Shown here piece after piece: positions 1 to 7,296 of a DNA stretch of 64,000 nucleotides (the first letter of the stretch is position 1; every line of letters begins with the position of its first letter). Location: NCBI GenBank assembly GCA_934500705.1, contig CAKSTI010000015.1, forward strand, positions 4,827 through 68,826. Reading direction: 5' to 3'. The translations under genes were made by a program, and so were the position numbers. Below the pieces are notes generated by a model. It had not been told where the DNA came from. It made no database searches and saw nothing but the letters and a program-made list of their open reading frames with translations. The DNA is from an uncultured Clostridia bacterium. Lineage in GTDB: Bacteria > Bacillota > Clostridia > UMGS1810.

Positions 1-1157
1 GGGTTATCTATTTTTACGCTCAGACTGCCCATAGGCTTGCCGACGGAGCCTGTGCGCATCTCCTGTGGATTTTCTGCGGCAATTACGGGCGATGTTTCGG
101 TAAGGCCGTAACCCTGAACAAGCAGAATACCCATCTCGTTAAACCGTTTTGATGTTTTTGCGTCAAGCGGTGCACCGCCGGATATAATAAGGCGCATCTT
201 CCCTCCGAGGGCGTCTATAACCTGTTTATGGAGTTTGCGGCGGATGTCGATTTTCATTGCCATAAGGAAGTTTGAAAGCCTGCCGGCAAAGTTAAACAGC
301 TTTTCTTTGCCCTGCTTTTTAATCTCCCTTTCAATATTCTTATACATACTGTCGATAAGCACGGGAACGCCGACAAAGACCGACACGCCGTACTCCTTTA
401 AATTCTGCTTTATGTAGCGCAGTCCGTCGGTGAAAACCGTTTTAACACCGCACGAAAGCATCACGGTAATGCCCGTTGAGCCAAAGATATGGTGCAGCGG
501 CAAAAAGGCGATGTTTACATCGGTGGGGTAAAATCTCTCCACACACTGCATATCGTAAATGTTCTGCGCAATGCCCCTCTGGCAAAGCATTACGGCCTTT
601 GACTTTGCCGTTGTGCCGGAGGTAAAGAGCAAAATCGACATTGCGTCGGGGTCGGGGGTATATGCGGCAAACTGCGAAAAGTCGTCTGTACCGTCAATCA
701 TAGAACGGACATTCAGCCCCTCGCACTCCGCCATACACACGGCGTACTTTAATGCGGTGTTGCCGCCGTCAATTACGGCATTTATTTTATCCTTATATTT
801 AACGTCAAAGACAACAGCCTCCGCTCCGCTGCGCTTGAGCGACTCCTCCAACTCGGCAAATTGAAGCTCCTTATCCAGCGGAACGGAAACTATTCCTCCC
901 AAAAGATTTGCAAAGTGGGCAACCGCCCATTCATAGCAATTTCTGCCGATAACGGCGATACGCTTTCCGCTGAGTCCGAGGTTAAAAAGCGCCTGACCGA
1001 AGCGGTTTACGTCATTTAAAAAATCTGTGTAGGTTTTGGTTTCGTAATCGCCTTTACCGTGTTTTATTACAAAAGCGGCTCTGTCTGCATAGAGTTTTGC
1101 AGAGTTCAACATAAGTCCCTTTACATCGCAAAAAAGCTGTGGTTTAACTATTTCCAT
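1..1157 (-). CDS. AMP-dependent acyl-CoA synthetase (FadD-like), C-terminus cut by window edge
   Basis: An adenylate-forming enzyme, most likely a long-chain fatty acid-CoA ligase that activates a fatty acid with ATP and then CoA. About 385 codons are present and the C-terminal domain lies beyond the window. The ATP-binding P-loop-like motif FTSGTTAKSK is at about residues 176-186 and the A5 motif GYGLTETSP at about 347-355. The start is the ATG at 1157, with a GGAG Shine-Dalgarno about 10 bases upstream. It has its own promoter and a perfect palindrome between promoter and start (listed separately), which suggests control by a TetR-type fatty-acid regulator. The exact acyl substrate cannot be told from sequence. 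Confidence 0.88.
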   Translation of the reverse strand, partial: MEIVKPQLFCDVKGLMLNSAKLYADRAAFVIKHGKGDYETKTYTDFLNDVNRFGQALFNLGLSGKRIAVIGRNCYEWAVAHFANLLGGIVSVPLDKELQFAELEESLKRSGAEAVVFDVKYKDKINAVIDGGNTALKYAVCMAECEGLNVRSMIDGTDDFSQFAAYTPDPDAMSILLFTSGTTAKSKAVMLCQRGIAQNIYDMQCVERFYPTDVNIAFLPLHHIFGSTGITVMLSCGVKTVFTDGLRYIKQNLKEYGVSVFVGVPVLIDSMYKNIEREIKKQGKEKLFNFAGRLSNFLMAMKIDIRRKLHKQVIDALGGKMRLIISGGAPLDAKTSKRFNEMGILLVQGYGLTETSPVIAAENPQEMRTGSVGKPMGSLSVKIDN

Positions 1158-1168
1158 ACTATCACTCC

Positions 1169-1189
1169 ATCTAATGTTTGACATTAGAT
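1169..1189. promoter_or_regulatory. Perfect 9-bp inverted repeat, candidate operator of the acyl-CoA synthetase
   Basis: ATCTAATGT-TTG-ACATTAGAT is a perfect palindrome with a 3-base centre. It lies between the start codon and the promoter of the acyl-CoA synthetase and overlaps the -10 hexamer, the position expected for a repressor site. Its size and symmetry fit a TetR-family dimer. The regulator gene is not in this window. Confidence 0.55.
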
Positions 1190-1214
1190 TACCACATAAT
1201 GCTCATTTTGTCAA
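1186..1214 (-). promoter_or_regulatory. Sigma-A promoter of the acyl-CoA synthetase
   Basis: On the minus strand TTGACA (1209-1214) is followed after 17 bp by TAATCT (1186-1191). The -35 is a perfect consensus and the -10 is weak. The -35 begins four bases past the end of spo0A, so the gene is probably transcribed on its own. Confidence 0.55.
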
Positions 1215-1217
1215 TAG

Positions 1218-1997
1218 TTAACTTATTTTCATTTCGAGTCTTATTTTATCGGCAATCATAGCGATAAACTCGCTGTTGGTGGGCTTGCCTTTACTGCTTA
1301 AAATGGTGTAGCCGAAAAGTTCGTTGAGTATTTCGGGATTGCCCCTGTCCCACGCAACCTCTATGGCGTGGCGGATTGCACGCTCCACTCTGGACGAGGT
1401 GGTGTTATAGTGCTTGGCAACGGTGGGATAGAGGAATTTTGTTATGGAATTTATGGCGTCCATATCCTCAATTACCATCATTATGGCATCTCTTATGTAC
1501 TGGTAGCCTTTAATATGAGCCGGCACTCCGAGCTGCTGGATATACATTGTTATGTTTGTTTCCAAATCCTTGGTACCGTGAGTGTTTGCTCCGGCAAAGC
1601 CTCCTGCGGCAGGTGCGGGAACGAGAATTTCGGAAAGTCTTTCGGCAAGGACGCTCATTTCAAAGGGTTTGATAAAGTAAAACTCTGCACCGAGCTTCAT
1701 TGCGTTTGAAATTATGGAGTCGTAACCGGTGGCGGAAACGGCAACGATTTTCGGCTTTTTGGAAACAGCGGCGCTGTTCTTGATACGGTTCATAAGGGTA
1801 AGTCCGTCCATTACCGGCATTACGATGTCGCAGATTACGACGTCGGGTTTGGTTTCGGCTATGAGTTCAAGACCCTCTTTTCCGTCATAGGCTACTGCGC
1901 AAACCGAAAATTCGTCACTCATTTCAAGATAATTCTTCACGTTCTCGCAAAATTTTCTGTTATCGTCCACAATCATTACTGTTTTCCTGGTTTTCAT
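1218..1997 (-). CDS. spo0A: Sporulation master regulator Spo0A
   Basis: Response regulator that, when phosphorylated by the phosphorelay or by orphan kinases, switches on early sporulation genes by binding 0A boxes. It has 259 residues, close to the usual 260-270. The receiver domain (about 5-120) has the acidic pair D11/D12, phospho-acceptor D57 (ICDIVMP) and K110. The C-terminal DNA-binding domain (about 150-259) carries the family signature VERAIRHAIEVAWDRG. An AGGAGG ribosome site precedes the ATG. It lies downstream of spoIVB, the usual order in endospore formers. An 0A-box-like TGTCGTA (2029-2035, 6 of 7 bases) sits near its own predicted transcription start and could allow autoregulation. 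Confidence 0.98.
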   Translation of the reverse strand: MKTRKTVMIVDDNRKFCENVKNYLEMSDEFSVCAVAYDGKEGLELIAETKPDVVICDIVMPVMDGLTLMNRIKNSAAVSKKPKIVAVSATGYDSIISNAMKLGAEFYFIKPFEMSVLAERLSEILVPAPAAGGFAGANTHGTKDLETNITMYIQQLGVPAHIKGYQYIRDAIMMVIEDMDAINSITKFLYPTVAKHYNTTSSRVERAIRHAIEVAWDRGNPEILNELFGYTILSSKGKPTNSEFIAMIADKIRLEMKIS

Positions 1998-2040
1998 TTA
2001 AAAATTCCTCCTAAAAATTGTATTTTGCTGTCGTAAGTTA

Positions 2041-2069
2041 ATTATAAATCGACGGCGTTTTCAATACAA
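2041..2069 (-). promoter_or_regulatory. Predicted promoter of spo0A
   Basis: A perfect -10 TATAAT (2041-2046, minus strand) has a weak -35 TTGTAT (2064-2069) at 17 bp. The 198-bp gap between spoIVB and spo0A otherwise holds an AT-rich palindrome, TTCAAATTTGAA (2160-2171), of unknown role. Confidence 0.4.
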
Positions 2070-2195
2070 TCAATATGCGGTTTTCGGGGGAAAAATCACC
2101 GCTTTATATAAAAAAACAAATACGTGGAAAATATAACGGTGCATATATCATAATGCCAATTCAAATTTGAACTTTTTACTGTACCAATGTTCAAA

Positions 2196-3413
2196 TTATT
2201 TGGATAATTCTGACAGCATTGTTTCCGCAAATATTGCGTAACCCTTTAAGGGGTCATTTACAAAGACGTGGGTTACGGCGCCTGCGAGCTTGCCGTTCTG
2301 CACAATGGGACTGCCGCTCATTCCCTGCACGATGCCGCCGGTTTTAGATATAAGGTGTGGGTCGGTTATGCGGATAATCATTGACTTTGTGCCGCCGGAA
2401 AGACGGCTGATGTTTAAAATTTTTACCGAGTACTGCTTTGGTCCTTCGCCGTCTATGGTGCACACTATTGCGGCGTCACCCTTTTGAATTTCGGACGAGG
2501 GGGCAATTTGCAGAGTTTCGCCTCTCCGGTTGCCGCCGAGGGTGCCGTAGATGCCGGTTTCGAGATTTTTTTCACACTTGCCCAGAGTTTTGCTCTCGCT
2601 GAGCGAGCCGATTATCTCGCCCGGAACGCCCTTTTTGCCCTTGGTGATGCCGAGGATTGTTGCCGGGTGGAGCGTACCGCTTTTAAGGGGAATTAAAACA
2701 TCGGTGTCGGCGTCGGCTATGCCGTGGCCGAGGGTGGCAAACTTTCCCGTCTGCGCATCGGCAAAGGTTAGTGTGCCTATGCCGGCAACGGAGTCACGCA
2801 CCCAGACACCTATCCTCCTGTGACCGTCGGAGGAGGGGGCGGGGTAAATGAGGAAGTCAATGTTCTTTCCTTCACGCTGTACGGATATTACGCAGTTTTT
2901 TTCGCTGTCGATTGTCTTTAAAAACTGCGCTATGGTGCTGACCGGTGCGCCGTTTACGGACTTAATGATGTCGCCGGCACGCACGCCCGCATCTCTTGCC
3001 GGTGACACACGTGCGCCGTCTGCGCTCTCAAAGTCCGTAACGCCGACGGTTATAAGTCCGTCGGCATAGAGCTTTACGCCGATGCACTCGCCGGAAATGG
3101 TGGCGGCAGGCGGCTTAACGGTATTTACGCTGACGGTTTTGACGGGCACAAGTCCCAGAAATTTAAGCCTTACCTCGCTCGAACGGTTGGCGCTCTCCAC
3201 AACGCCGCCGGAGAGTCTGCCCGATGACTGAACACGGACGGAGGGGTTAGGCTCCGCAGATATTAAATAGGGAAGGTAGTTGTCTACCGAGCCGTTTTCG
3301 ACAACGGTATAGCTGTCGTCTATCATAAAGGTGCTTGCAAACACGCAGTATGACGCCGCCGCAAGGCACAGCGCCGAAAATGCGGCGGTTAAAATTTTAA
3401 ATTTTCTTTTCAT
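2196..3413 (-). CDS. spoIVB: SpoIVB serine peptidase (S55), sigma-K checkpoint signal
   Basis: Forespore-made serine peptidase that crosses to the intermembrane space and triggers pro-sigma-K processing in the mother cell. Its 405 residues compare with about 426 in Bacillus subtilis. A membrane anchor or signal lies at residues 7-26, followed by a PDZ domain (about 100-185) and the S55 peptidase domain. The catalytic His is in TLGHGI (H230) and the catalytic Ser in GMSGSP (S368). The GAGGTG ribosome site lies about 7 bases before the ATG. It is divergent from the polysaccharide deacetylase gene. I found no convincing sigma-F/G promoter by eye. Confidence 0.96.
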   Translation of the reverse strand: MKRKFKILTAAFSALCLAAASYCVFASTFMIDDSYTVVENGSVDNYLPYLISAEPNPSVRVQSSGRLSGGVVESANRSSEVRLKFLGLVPVKTVSVNTVKPPAATISGECIGVKLYADGLITVGVTDFESADGARVSPARDAGVRAGDIIKSVNGAPVSTIAQFLKTIDSEKNCVISVQREGKNIDFLIYPAPSSDGHRRIGVWVRDSVAGIGTLTFADAQTGKFATLGHGIADADTDVLIPLKSGTLHPATILGITKGKKGVPGEIIGSLSESKTLGKCEKNLETGIYGTLGGNRRGETLQIAPSSEIQKGDAAIVCTIDGEGPKQYSVKILNISRLSGGTKSMIIRITDPHLISKTGGIVQGMSGSPIVQNGKLAGAVTHVFVNDPLKGYAIFAETMLSELSK

Positions 3414-3507
3414 ACGTGTTCACCTCAAAAATCAATGTGATATTAAGGTTTCCGACGCAAAAATTTTTATGCTGACAATATCTTTAAAAAACGGAAAAAC
3501 AAATCTA

Positions 3508-3536
3508 TTGATATTTGTCGAAAAAAGTGATAAAAT
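3508..3536 (+). promoter_or_regulatory. Promoter of the polysaccharide deacetylase with a perfect 0A box in the spacer
   Basis: TTGATA (3508-3513) and TAAAAT (3531-3536) are 17 bp apart. Inside the spacer, at 3516-3522, is TGTCGAA, the exact core of the Spo0A recognition site, flanked by T and A runs as in strong 0A boxes. A site between -35 and -10 is most easily read as a repression site, though activation is possible. Confidence 0.6.
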
Positions 3537-3557
3537 ACGTAGTTAGGGGGTGAAAGC

Positions 3558-4529
3558 GTGAAAAAAAATGAAAAACTCTATGTCGCAAGATACGTTCCGT
3601 ACGCAAACCGTGTGCGAAACGGCAGAATTTTTGTGCTGAAAACTGCGCTCATCACGCTCCTGATTTGCCTTATTTTGGTGTTTGTCGGAGTTTTTGCGGC
3701 GTCTAAGATACCCAAAAAATTTTATTCATCAATTTTTAAACCGCAGTCAAAGACCGTACAGACCGTAAAAAAGGAAGATGAGGAAAAGGGTTTTGTCTAT
3801 CCCAAGCCCACCGACACCGTCCGCCAAAAGGCAGACCGTCTGCGTGAACTCAACTTGGAAGAGTGGAACGTCAACCACTACACGCCCTCGGACGGCGAGC
3901 TTGACAATGTGTATCTGTACGACGACAAAAAGATGTGCTACCTCACCTTTGACGACGGGCCGAGCGACGTAACGCTCGAAATTTTGGACGTTTTGGAAAA
4001 ATACAAGGCAAAGGCAACGTTTTTTGTAACGGGACAGATGGTACAGCGCCACCCGGACATTGTAAAGCGGATTTACGAGGACGGAAACGCCATAGGCAAC
4101 CACTCGGCAACGCACGTATACGACTCGGTATACAGCTCTCCCGAGGGATTTGCAAACGAGGTTCTCTCGTGCAAAAACGCAATAGATGCCGCTCTCGGCT
4201 TTGAATACAAAAATCTGGTATTCCGCTTTCCCGGCGGATACATCAGCTTAAAAAATGAGGAAACAAAGAAGGCATATGTTGCCGAGCTTAAAAAAATCGG
4301 CTACAAATTCATAGATTGGAGCTGTCTTACGGGCGACAGCAACGTCACCGACCCCACGGCGTATTACCTCATAGAAACTCTGCGCCAAGGCATAGGCAAT
4401 TCCAAGACGGGCGACATTGTAATCCTTATGCACGACTCGTCTACCAAGCATATGACGGCGGAAGTTCTGCCGACGATTATTGAATATCTCTACAACAACG
4501 GCTACAAATTTGCAACGCTTAAAAACTGA
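3558..4529 (+). CDS. Membrane-anchored polysaccharide deacetylase (CE4/NodB family)
   Basis: Predicted peptidoglycan or polysaccharide N-deacetylase acting outside the membrane. It has a short basic N-terminus, one transmembrane segment (about 24-47), a charged linker, then the NodB domain. All CE4 motifs are visible: TFDDGPS with D132/D133, GNHSATH with metal ligands H182 and H186, RFPGG with R223, and LMHDS with H292. The ribosome site is GGGGGTG upstream of ATG. Its position divergent from spoIVB and the 0A box in its promoter suggest a role linked to sporulation. The family also includes PdaA/PdaB and vegetative PgdA types, and I cannot tell which this is. Confidence 0.92.
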   Translation: MKKNEKLYVARYVPYANRVRNGRIFVLKTALITLLICLILVFVGVFAASKIPKKFYSSIFKPQSKTVQTVKKEDEEKGFVYPKPTDTVRQKADRLRELNLEEWNVNHYTPSDGELDNVYLYDDKKMCYLTFDDGPSDVTLEILDVLEKYKAKATFFVTGQMVQRHPDIVKRIYEDGNAIGNHSATHVYDSVYSSPEGFANEVLSCKNAIDAALGFEYKNLVFRFPGGYISLKNEETKKAYVAELKKIGYKFIDWSCLTGDSNVTDPTAYYLIETLRQGIGNSKTGDIVILMHDSSTKHMTAEVLPTIIEYLYNNGYKFATLKN

Positions 4530-4540
4530 AAGGAAACACA

Positions 4541-4872
4541 ATGAAAAGAAAGGCATTTAAAACTGCATTTCCGTACACCTTGCCAACCCTCACGGGTTTT
4601 CTTTTCCTGGGGGCGGCATACGGGATATATATGAATGTAAACGGTTTTTGTTTATTTATCCGCTATTTATGAGTATGCTTATATACGGCGGTTTTTGCAA
4701 TGCTTGTGGTATACTGCCTGAGAAACACGGACGTTATCAGCGCACCGCACGTTCTGCCGGAATTTGCCGCCGTTGCCTTTACTGCCGCTGTGCACGTTTG
4801 GCGCAGAAATATGCTCCTGTCCGCTGCGGGGGTACGGCTGTGTACGTTTCACTTTTGCATTTTGTGGGATAA
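4541..4872 (+). pseudogene. Collapsed azlC-azlD remnant (branched-chain amino acid exporter)
   Basis: Starting at ATG 4541, eleven bases after the deacetylase stop, the translation reads like the N-terminus of AzlC (AFKTAFPYTLPTLTGFLFLG then YGIYMNVNGF). The frame then shifts and continues IYPLFMSMLIYGG. The next segment reads as the C-terminal half of AzlD (VVYCLRNTDVISAPHVLPEF, RRNMLLSAAG). A last shift in a G-run restores an AzlD-like tail ending at TAA 4872. Most of AzlC and the start of AzlD are missing, so a large internal deletion and at least two frameshifts are implied. No functional product is expected. Recognition rests on remembered family sequence. Confidence 0.72.
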
Positions 4873-4883
4873 AGCATAAAAAA

Positions 4884-4920
4884 GGTGCATATCAGCGCTC
4901 TGTTACTGCTGATGTGCACC
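4884..4920. terminator. 37-bp hairpin, copy 1 of a direct repeat; bidirectional terminator
   Basis: GGTGCATATCAGC and GCTGATGTGCACC pair across a short loop, with A/T tracts on both sides. It can end the azlCD remnant on the plus strand and the HTH gene on the minus strand. The last five codons and the stop of the HTH gene lie within it. A second copy at 5715-5751 differs at one base and has the same orientation. Confidence 0.8.
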
Positions 4921-5157
4921 TTTTAAGTTTTTAAAAAAATCGTCAAACGAACAATCATAAATATCTCTTAATTCTAAAATCACACTTATTTTCACGTTTA
5001 ACTCGCCTAACTCATACTTTGCGTATGTAGTGCGCCCTATGTCACAGCCACGCCGCTGTAATTCGGCACACAGCTTTTCCTGTGAAATACCATAGTTTAA
5101 ACGCAGTTTTCGCAGATTATCGCCGATATTTATGTCACATCTCAGCTTTTGCTCCAT
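4903..5157 (-). CDS. XRE-family helix-turn-helix regulator
   Basis: An 84-residue protein that is almost entirely a Cro/C1-type helix-turn-helix: LRKLRLNYGISQEKLCAEL followed by the recognition helix in RTTYAKYELGE, ending DDFFKNL. It is divergent from the SLOG-like gene, with a palindromic operator candidate in between, so it probably represses that gene and itself. No partner domain is present. It is flanked, with its neighbour, by duplicate hairpins. Confidence 0.82.
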   Translation of the reverse strand: MEQKLRCDINIGDNLRKLRLNYGISQEKLCAELQRRGCDIGRTTYAKYELGELNVKISVILELRDIYDCSFDDFFKNLKGAHQQ

Positions 5158-5177
5158 ATTTCACCTCAAAATTATAT

Positions 5178-5206
5178 TTGCCACCATATATATTTTATGA
5201 TATAAT
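5178..5206 (+). promoter_or_regulatory. Promoter of the SLOG-like gene
   Basis: TTGCCA (5178-5183) and a perfect TATAAT (5201-5206) are separated by 17 bp. The expected start of transcription falls just before the inverted repeat at 5218-5237. Confidence 0.65.
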
Positions 5207-5217
5207 TAAGGAAAATA

Positions 5218-5237
5218 TTGTCCGCTATACTGGACAA
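5218..5237. promoter_or_regulatory. Inverted-repeat operator TTGTCC-N8-GGACAA
   Basis: Perfect 6-bp arms around GCTATACT lie between the predicted +1 and the AAGGAGG ribosome site of the SLOG-like gene. This is a natural target for the divergent XRE regulator. Binding there would block transcription of the SLOG-like gene. Confidence 0.6.
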
Positions 5238-5249
5238 AAGGAGGAAAAT

Positions 5250-5705
5250 ATGAGTAAAATTTGTTGTTTTGCCGGTCATAATATGGATTATGACAATAAA
5301 GTTGGAAGTAAACTCCGCAAAGAGTGCGAAAATTTAATTGCAAACGAAAATATTAATGAGTTTTGGGTTGGAAATTACGGAAAGTTTGACACGTTTGCGG
5401 CGGAAACAGTCAAAAAATTAAAATTGACTTATAGCCACATAAATCTGAACCTCATTCTGCCGTATTTTACAAATGAAATAAACGAAAATAAAGAATACTA
5501 CAAGAAAATGTTTGACAATATTTTACTGGCGGACATTCCCGACAGCACACCACCAAAATTTAGAATTATTAAGGCGAACCAATATATGGTTAATAACTCC
5601 GATTTTTTAGCGTGCTTCATAGAACACCCTTGGGGTGGGGCATACAAAACTTTTAAATATGCCAAAACCAAAAAGCATATCAAAATTATTAATATTGCTT
5701 TATGA
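5250..5705 (+). CDS. SLOG/DUF1273-like nucleotide-binding protein
   Basis: A 151-residue protein starting MSKICCFAGHN, followed by a region FWVGNYGKFD and ending in LACFIEHPWGGAYKTFKYAK. The layout resembles DUF1273/YpsA-type members of the SLOG Rossmann-like superfamily, which bind nucleotide-derived ligands; the biological role is unknown. The start at 5250 is set by AAGGAGG at 5238-5244. The gene pairs with a divergent XRE repressor and the pair sits between duplicate hairpins, like a small transferable cassette. AT content is visibly higher than in the neighbours. Family assignment is by pattern only. Confidence 0.7.
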   Translation: MSKICCFAGHNMDYDNKVGSKLRKECENLIANENINEFWVGNYGKFDTFAAETVKKLKLTYSHINLNLILPYFTNEINENKEYYKKMFDNILLADIPDSTPPKFRIIKANQYMVNNSDFLACFIEHPWGGAYKTFKYAKTKKHIKIINIAL

Positions 5706-5713
5706 TATAAAAG

Positions 5714-5752
5714 CGGTGCATATCAGCGCTCTGTTACTGCTGATATGCACCG
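5714..5752. terminator. Hairpin copy 2 of the direct repeat; terminator for nif3-like and SLOG genes
   Basis: Stem CGGTGCATATCAGC with GCTGATATGCACCG. The core 5715-5751 matches the copy at 4884-4920 at 36 of 37 bases in the same orientation. On the minus strand it is followed by TTTTAT and follows the nif3-like stop; on the plus strand it follows the SLOG gene. Confidence 0.8.
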
Positions 5753-5772
5753 TTTATTTAAAAACCGATAAA

Positions 5773-6564
5773 TCACTTTTTAACATACGTCTTAACCACA
5801 TTGACATTTGTCTTTGACTTTACAACCTCGACATCTGCAATTCTGCCGTCAAAGTACCCTTCAAAAAAGTCCATAACGATATGCTCGCTGTCATAGTGCA
5901 TAAGGTCAATTACGCACATATTACGCTCGATTGCGTCACGGTAGCCGTTGTACTTGACGTCACCGGTGATGAGAACGTCACAGCCGCACCCTATTGCGTC
6001 AAAGAGGACGCTTGCTCCGCCGCCGGTATTTACGCCGATTTTTTCAATCACGGTTTCCGGCTCTCCGCAGTAGCGCACGCCGTCAGCCGAGAAGGTATCT
6101 ATCACCTTGTCCATTAATTCTTTAAGAGTTATCGGTGCAGTCTTTGCCGCTCTGCCGTAGCCGTCCCTGCCGTCCGTGGAAATGCTCTGGATAACCTCGG
6201 TATCTCTGAGTCCCAAAAGGCCTGCCATATAGTCATTGAGTCCGCCGTGCGTTGCGTCAAGGTTTGTGTGGGCGCTGATAAGGCTGATATTACCGGCAAT
6301 CAATGCCCTTACGGTGCGCTGTTCGGGGTCTGACTCCGTGAGTCGGTTTGTCTTATAAAACATAAGCGGATGGTGGCTTACTATAAGGTTTGCGCCAAGC
6401 CGCACCGCCTCTGCCGCAACGCCCTCGTCAACATCGCAGGTGAGCAGAATTTTTTTAACTTCTGCGTCTCCGTCCCCCACAATTAAACCGACGTTGTCGC
6501 CGCCAAAGGCATTTGAGAACGGAAAGTCCGCATTTATCATATTAAAAATATCCTTAACTTTCAT
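5773..6564 (-). CDS. Nif3-like dinuclear metal-binding protein (YqfO/DUF34)
   Basis: A 263-residue member of the Nif3/DUF34 family, a widespread hexameric protein with a two-metal centre and uncertain substrate (annotated by homology as GTP cyclohydrolase 1 type 2). Metal ligands are visible in IVSHHPLMF (H64, H65), in AHTNLDA (D103), and in the C-terminal HYDSEH (about 222-227). It lacks the roughly 100-residue insertion found in longer homologues such as B. subtilis YqfO. It overlaps the upstream trmK by four bases (ATGA), so the two are translationally coupled, as in many Firmicutes. Confidence 0.9.
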   Translation of the reverse strand: MKVKDIFNMINADFPFSNAFGGDNVGLIVGDGDAEVKKILLTCDVDEGVAAEAVRLGANLIVSHHPLMFYKTNRLTESDPEQRTVRALIAGNISLISAHTNLDATHGGLNDYMAGLLGLRDTEVIQSISTDGRDGYGRAAKTAPITLKELMDKVIDTFSADGVRYCGEPETVIEKIGVNTGGGASVLFDAIGCGCDVLITGDVKYNGYRDAIERNMCVIDLMHYDSEHIVMDFFEGYFDGRIADVEVVKSKTNVNVVKTYVKK

Positions 6565-7241
6565 CGGTTATACAGCTCCTTTTGGTATACCTTTAAAACA
6601 CTGTTTGCGGCATACAGACCCTTTTTGCTTGCCGACTTTTCAATGCCGGAAATAATTTTTTTAATTGTTTTTATCCTTTTGGAAAGATAAAAATAATAAG
6701 CTGTCGGTGAATTTTTTCTCAGATTTTTGCCTATGAGAATATCGTTTTCCTCAAAACAGCAGCTCTTTCCGACACGTGCGGCAATTATGTTATAGAATTT
6801 GCCGCCCTCACGGGCAAGGTACTCCTCCTCAACCCCCATCGCCGACGTGTACAGGTATTTGCGCAGTTCCTCCTGTGCAATCATCGGTTGAAGCAGGAGA
6901 AGTGTGCCGTCGGCGAGCTTATCTCTGCCGCTCTCCAATATTCTCTTAATTAGCAGTCCGCCCATTCCGGCAATAACAATTACGTCCGCCTCGCCGTATT
7001 TGAGCCTTTCCAGTCCGTCGGAAAGGCGCAGGTCAACAAGTTGAGAAACGCCGTATTTTGACGAATTTTCCGCCGCAGAGGCAAGCGGGCCTTCGTTTAC
7101 GTCCATTGCGACAGCGGAGCGTATTTTGCCCTTTTCGAGGCAATATACGGGCAAATATGCGTGGTCTGTGCCGACATCTGCCACAACACTGCCATCGGGG
7201 ATTAATTCCGCTATTTTTTTAAGTCTGTTTGATAATCTCAT
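6561..7241 (-). CDS. trmK: tRNA (adenine-22-N1)-methyltransferase TrmK
   Basis: S-adenosylmethionine-dependent enzyme that makes m1A22 in tRNA. The 226 residues are typical. The SAM-binding motif VADVGTDHAYLPV is at about 19-31 and the catalytic-loop motif IAGMGG follows near residue 91. The gene is coupled to the nif3-like gene downstream, the standard pairing in Firmicutes. Confidence 0.93.
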   Translation of the reverse strand: MRLSNRLKKIAELIPDGSVVADVGTDHAYLPVYCLEKGKIRSAVAMDVNEGPLASAAENSSKYGVSQLVDLRLSDGLERLKYGEADVIVIAGMGGLLIKRILESGRDKLADGTLLLLQPMIAQEELRKYLYTSAMGVEEEYLAREGGKFYNIIAARVGKSCCFEENDILIGKNLRKNSPTAYYFYLSKRIKTIKKIISGIEKSASKKGLYAANSVLKVYQKELYNR

Positions 7242-7262
7242 AAGTTACACCTAAAACCAAAA

Positions 7263-7285
7263 GGCGGTGGCATATACGCACCGCC
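7263..7285 (-). terminator. Terminator of pgi
   Basis: GGCGGTG and CACCGCC pair around a 9-base loop. In the minus direction the stem is followed by TTTTGG. It lies just after the pgi stop and before trmK. Confidence 0.75.
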
Positions 7286-7296
7286 TCAAAAAATAT

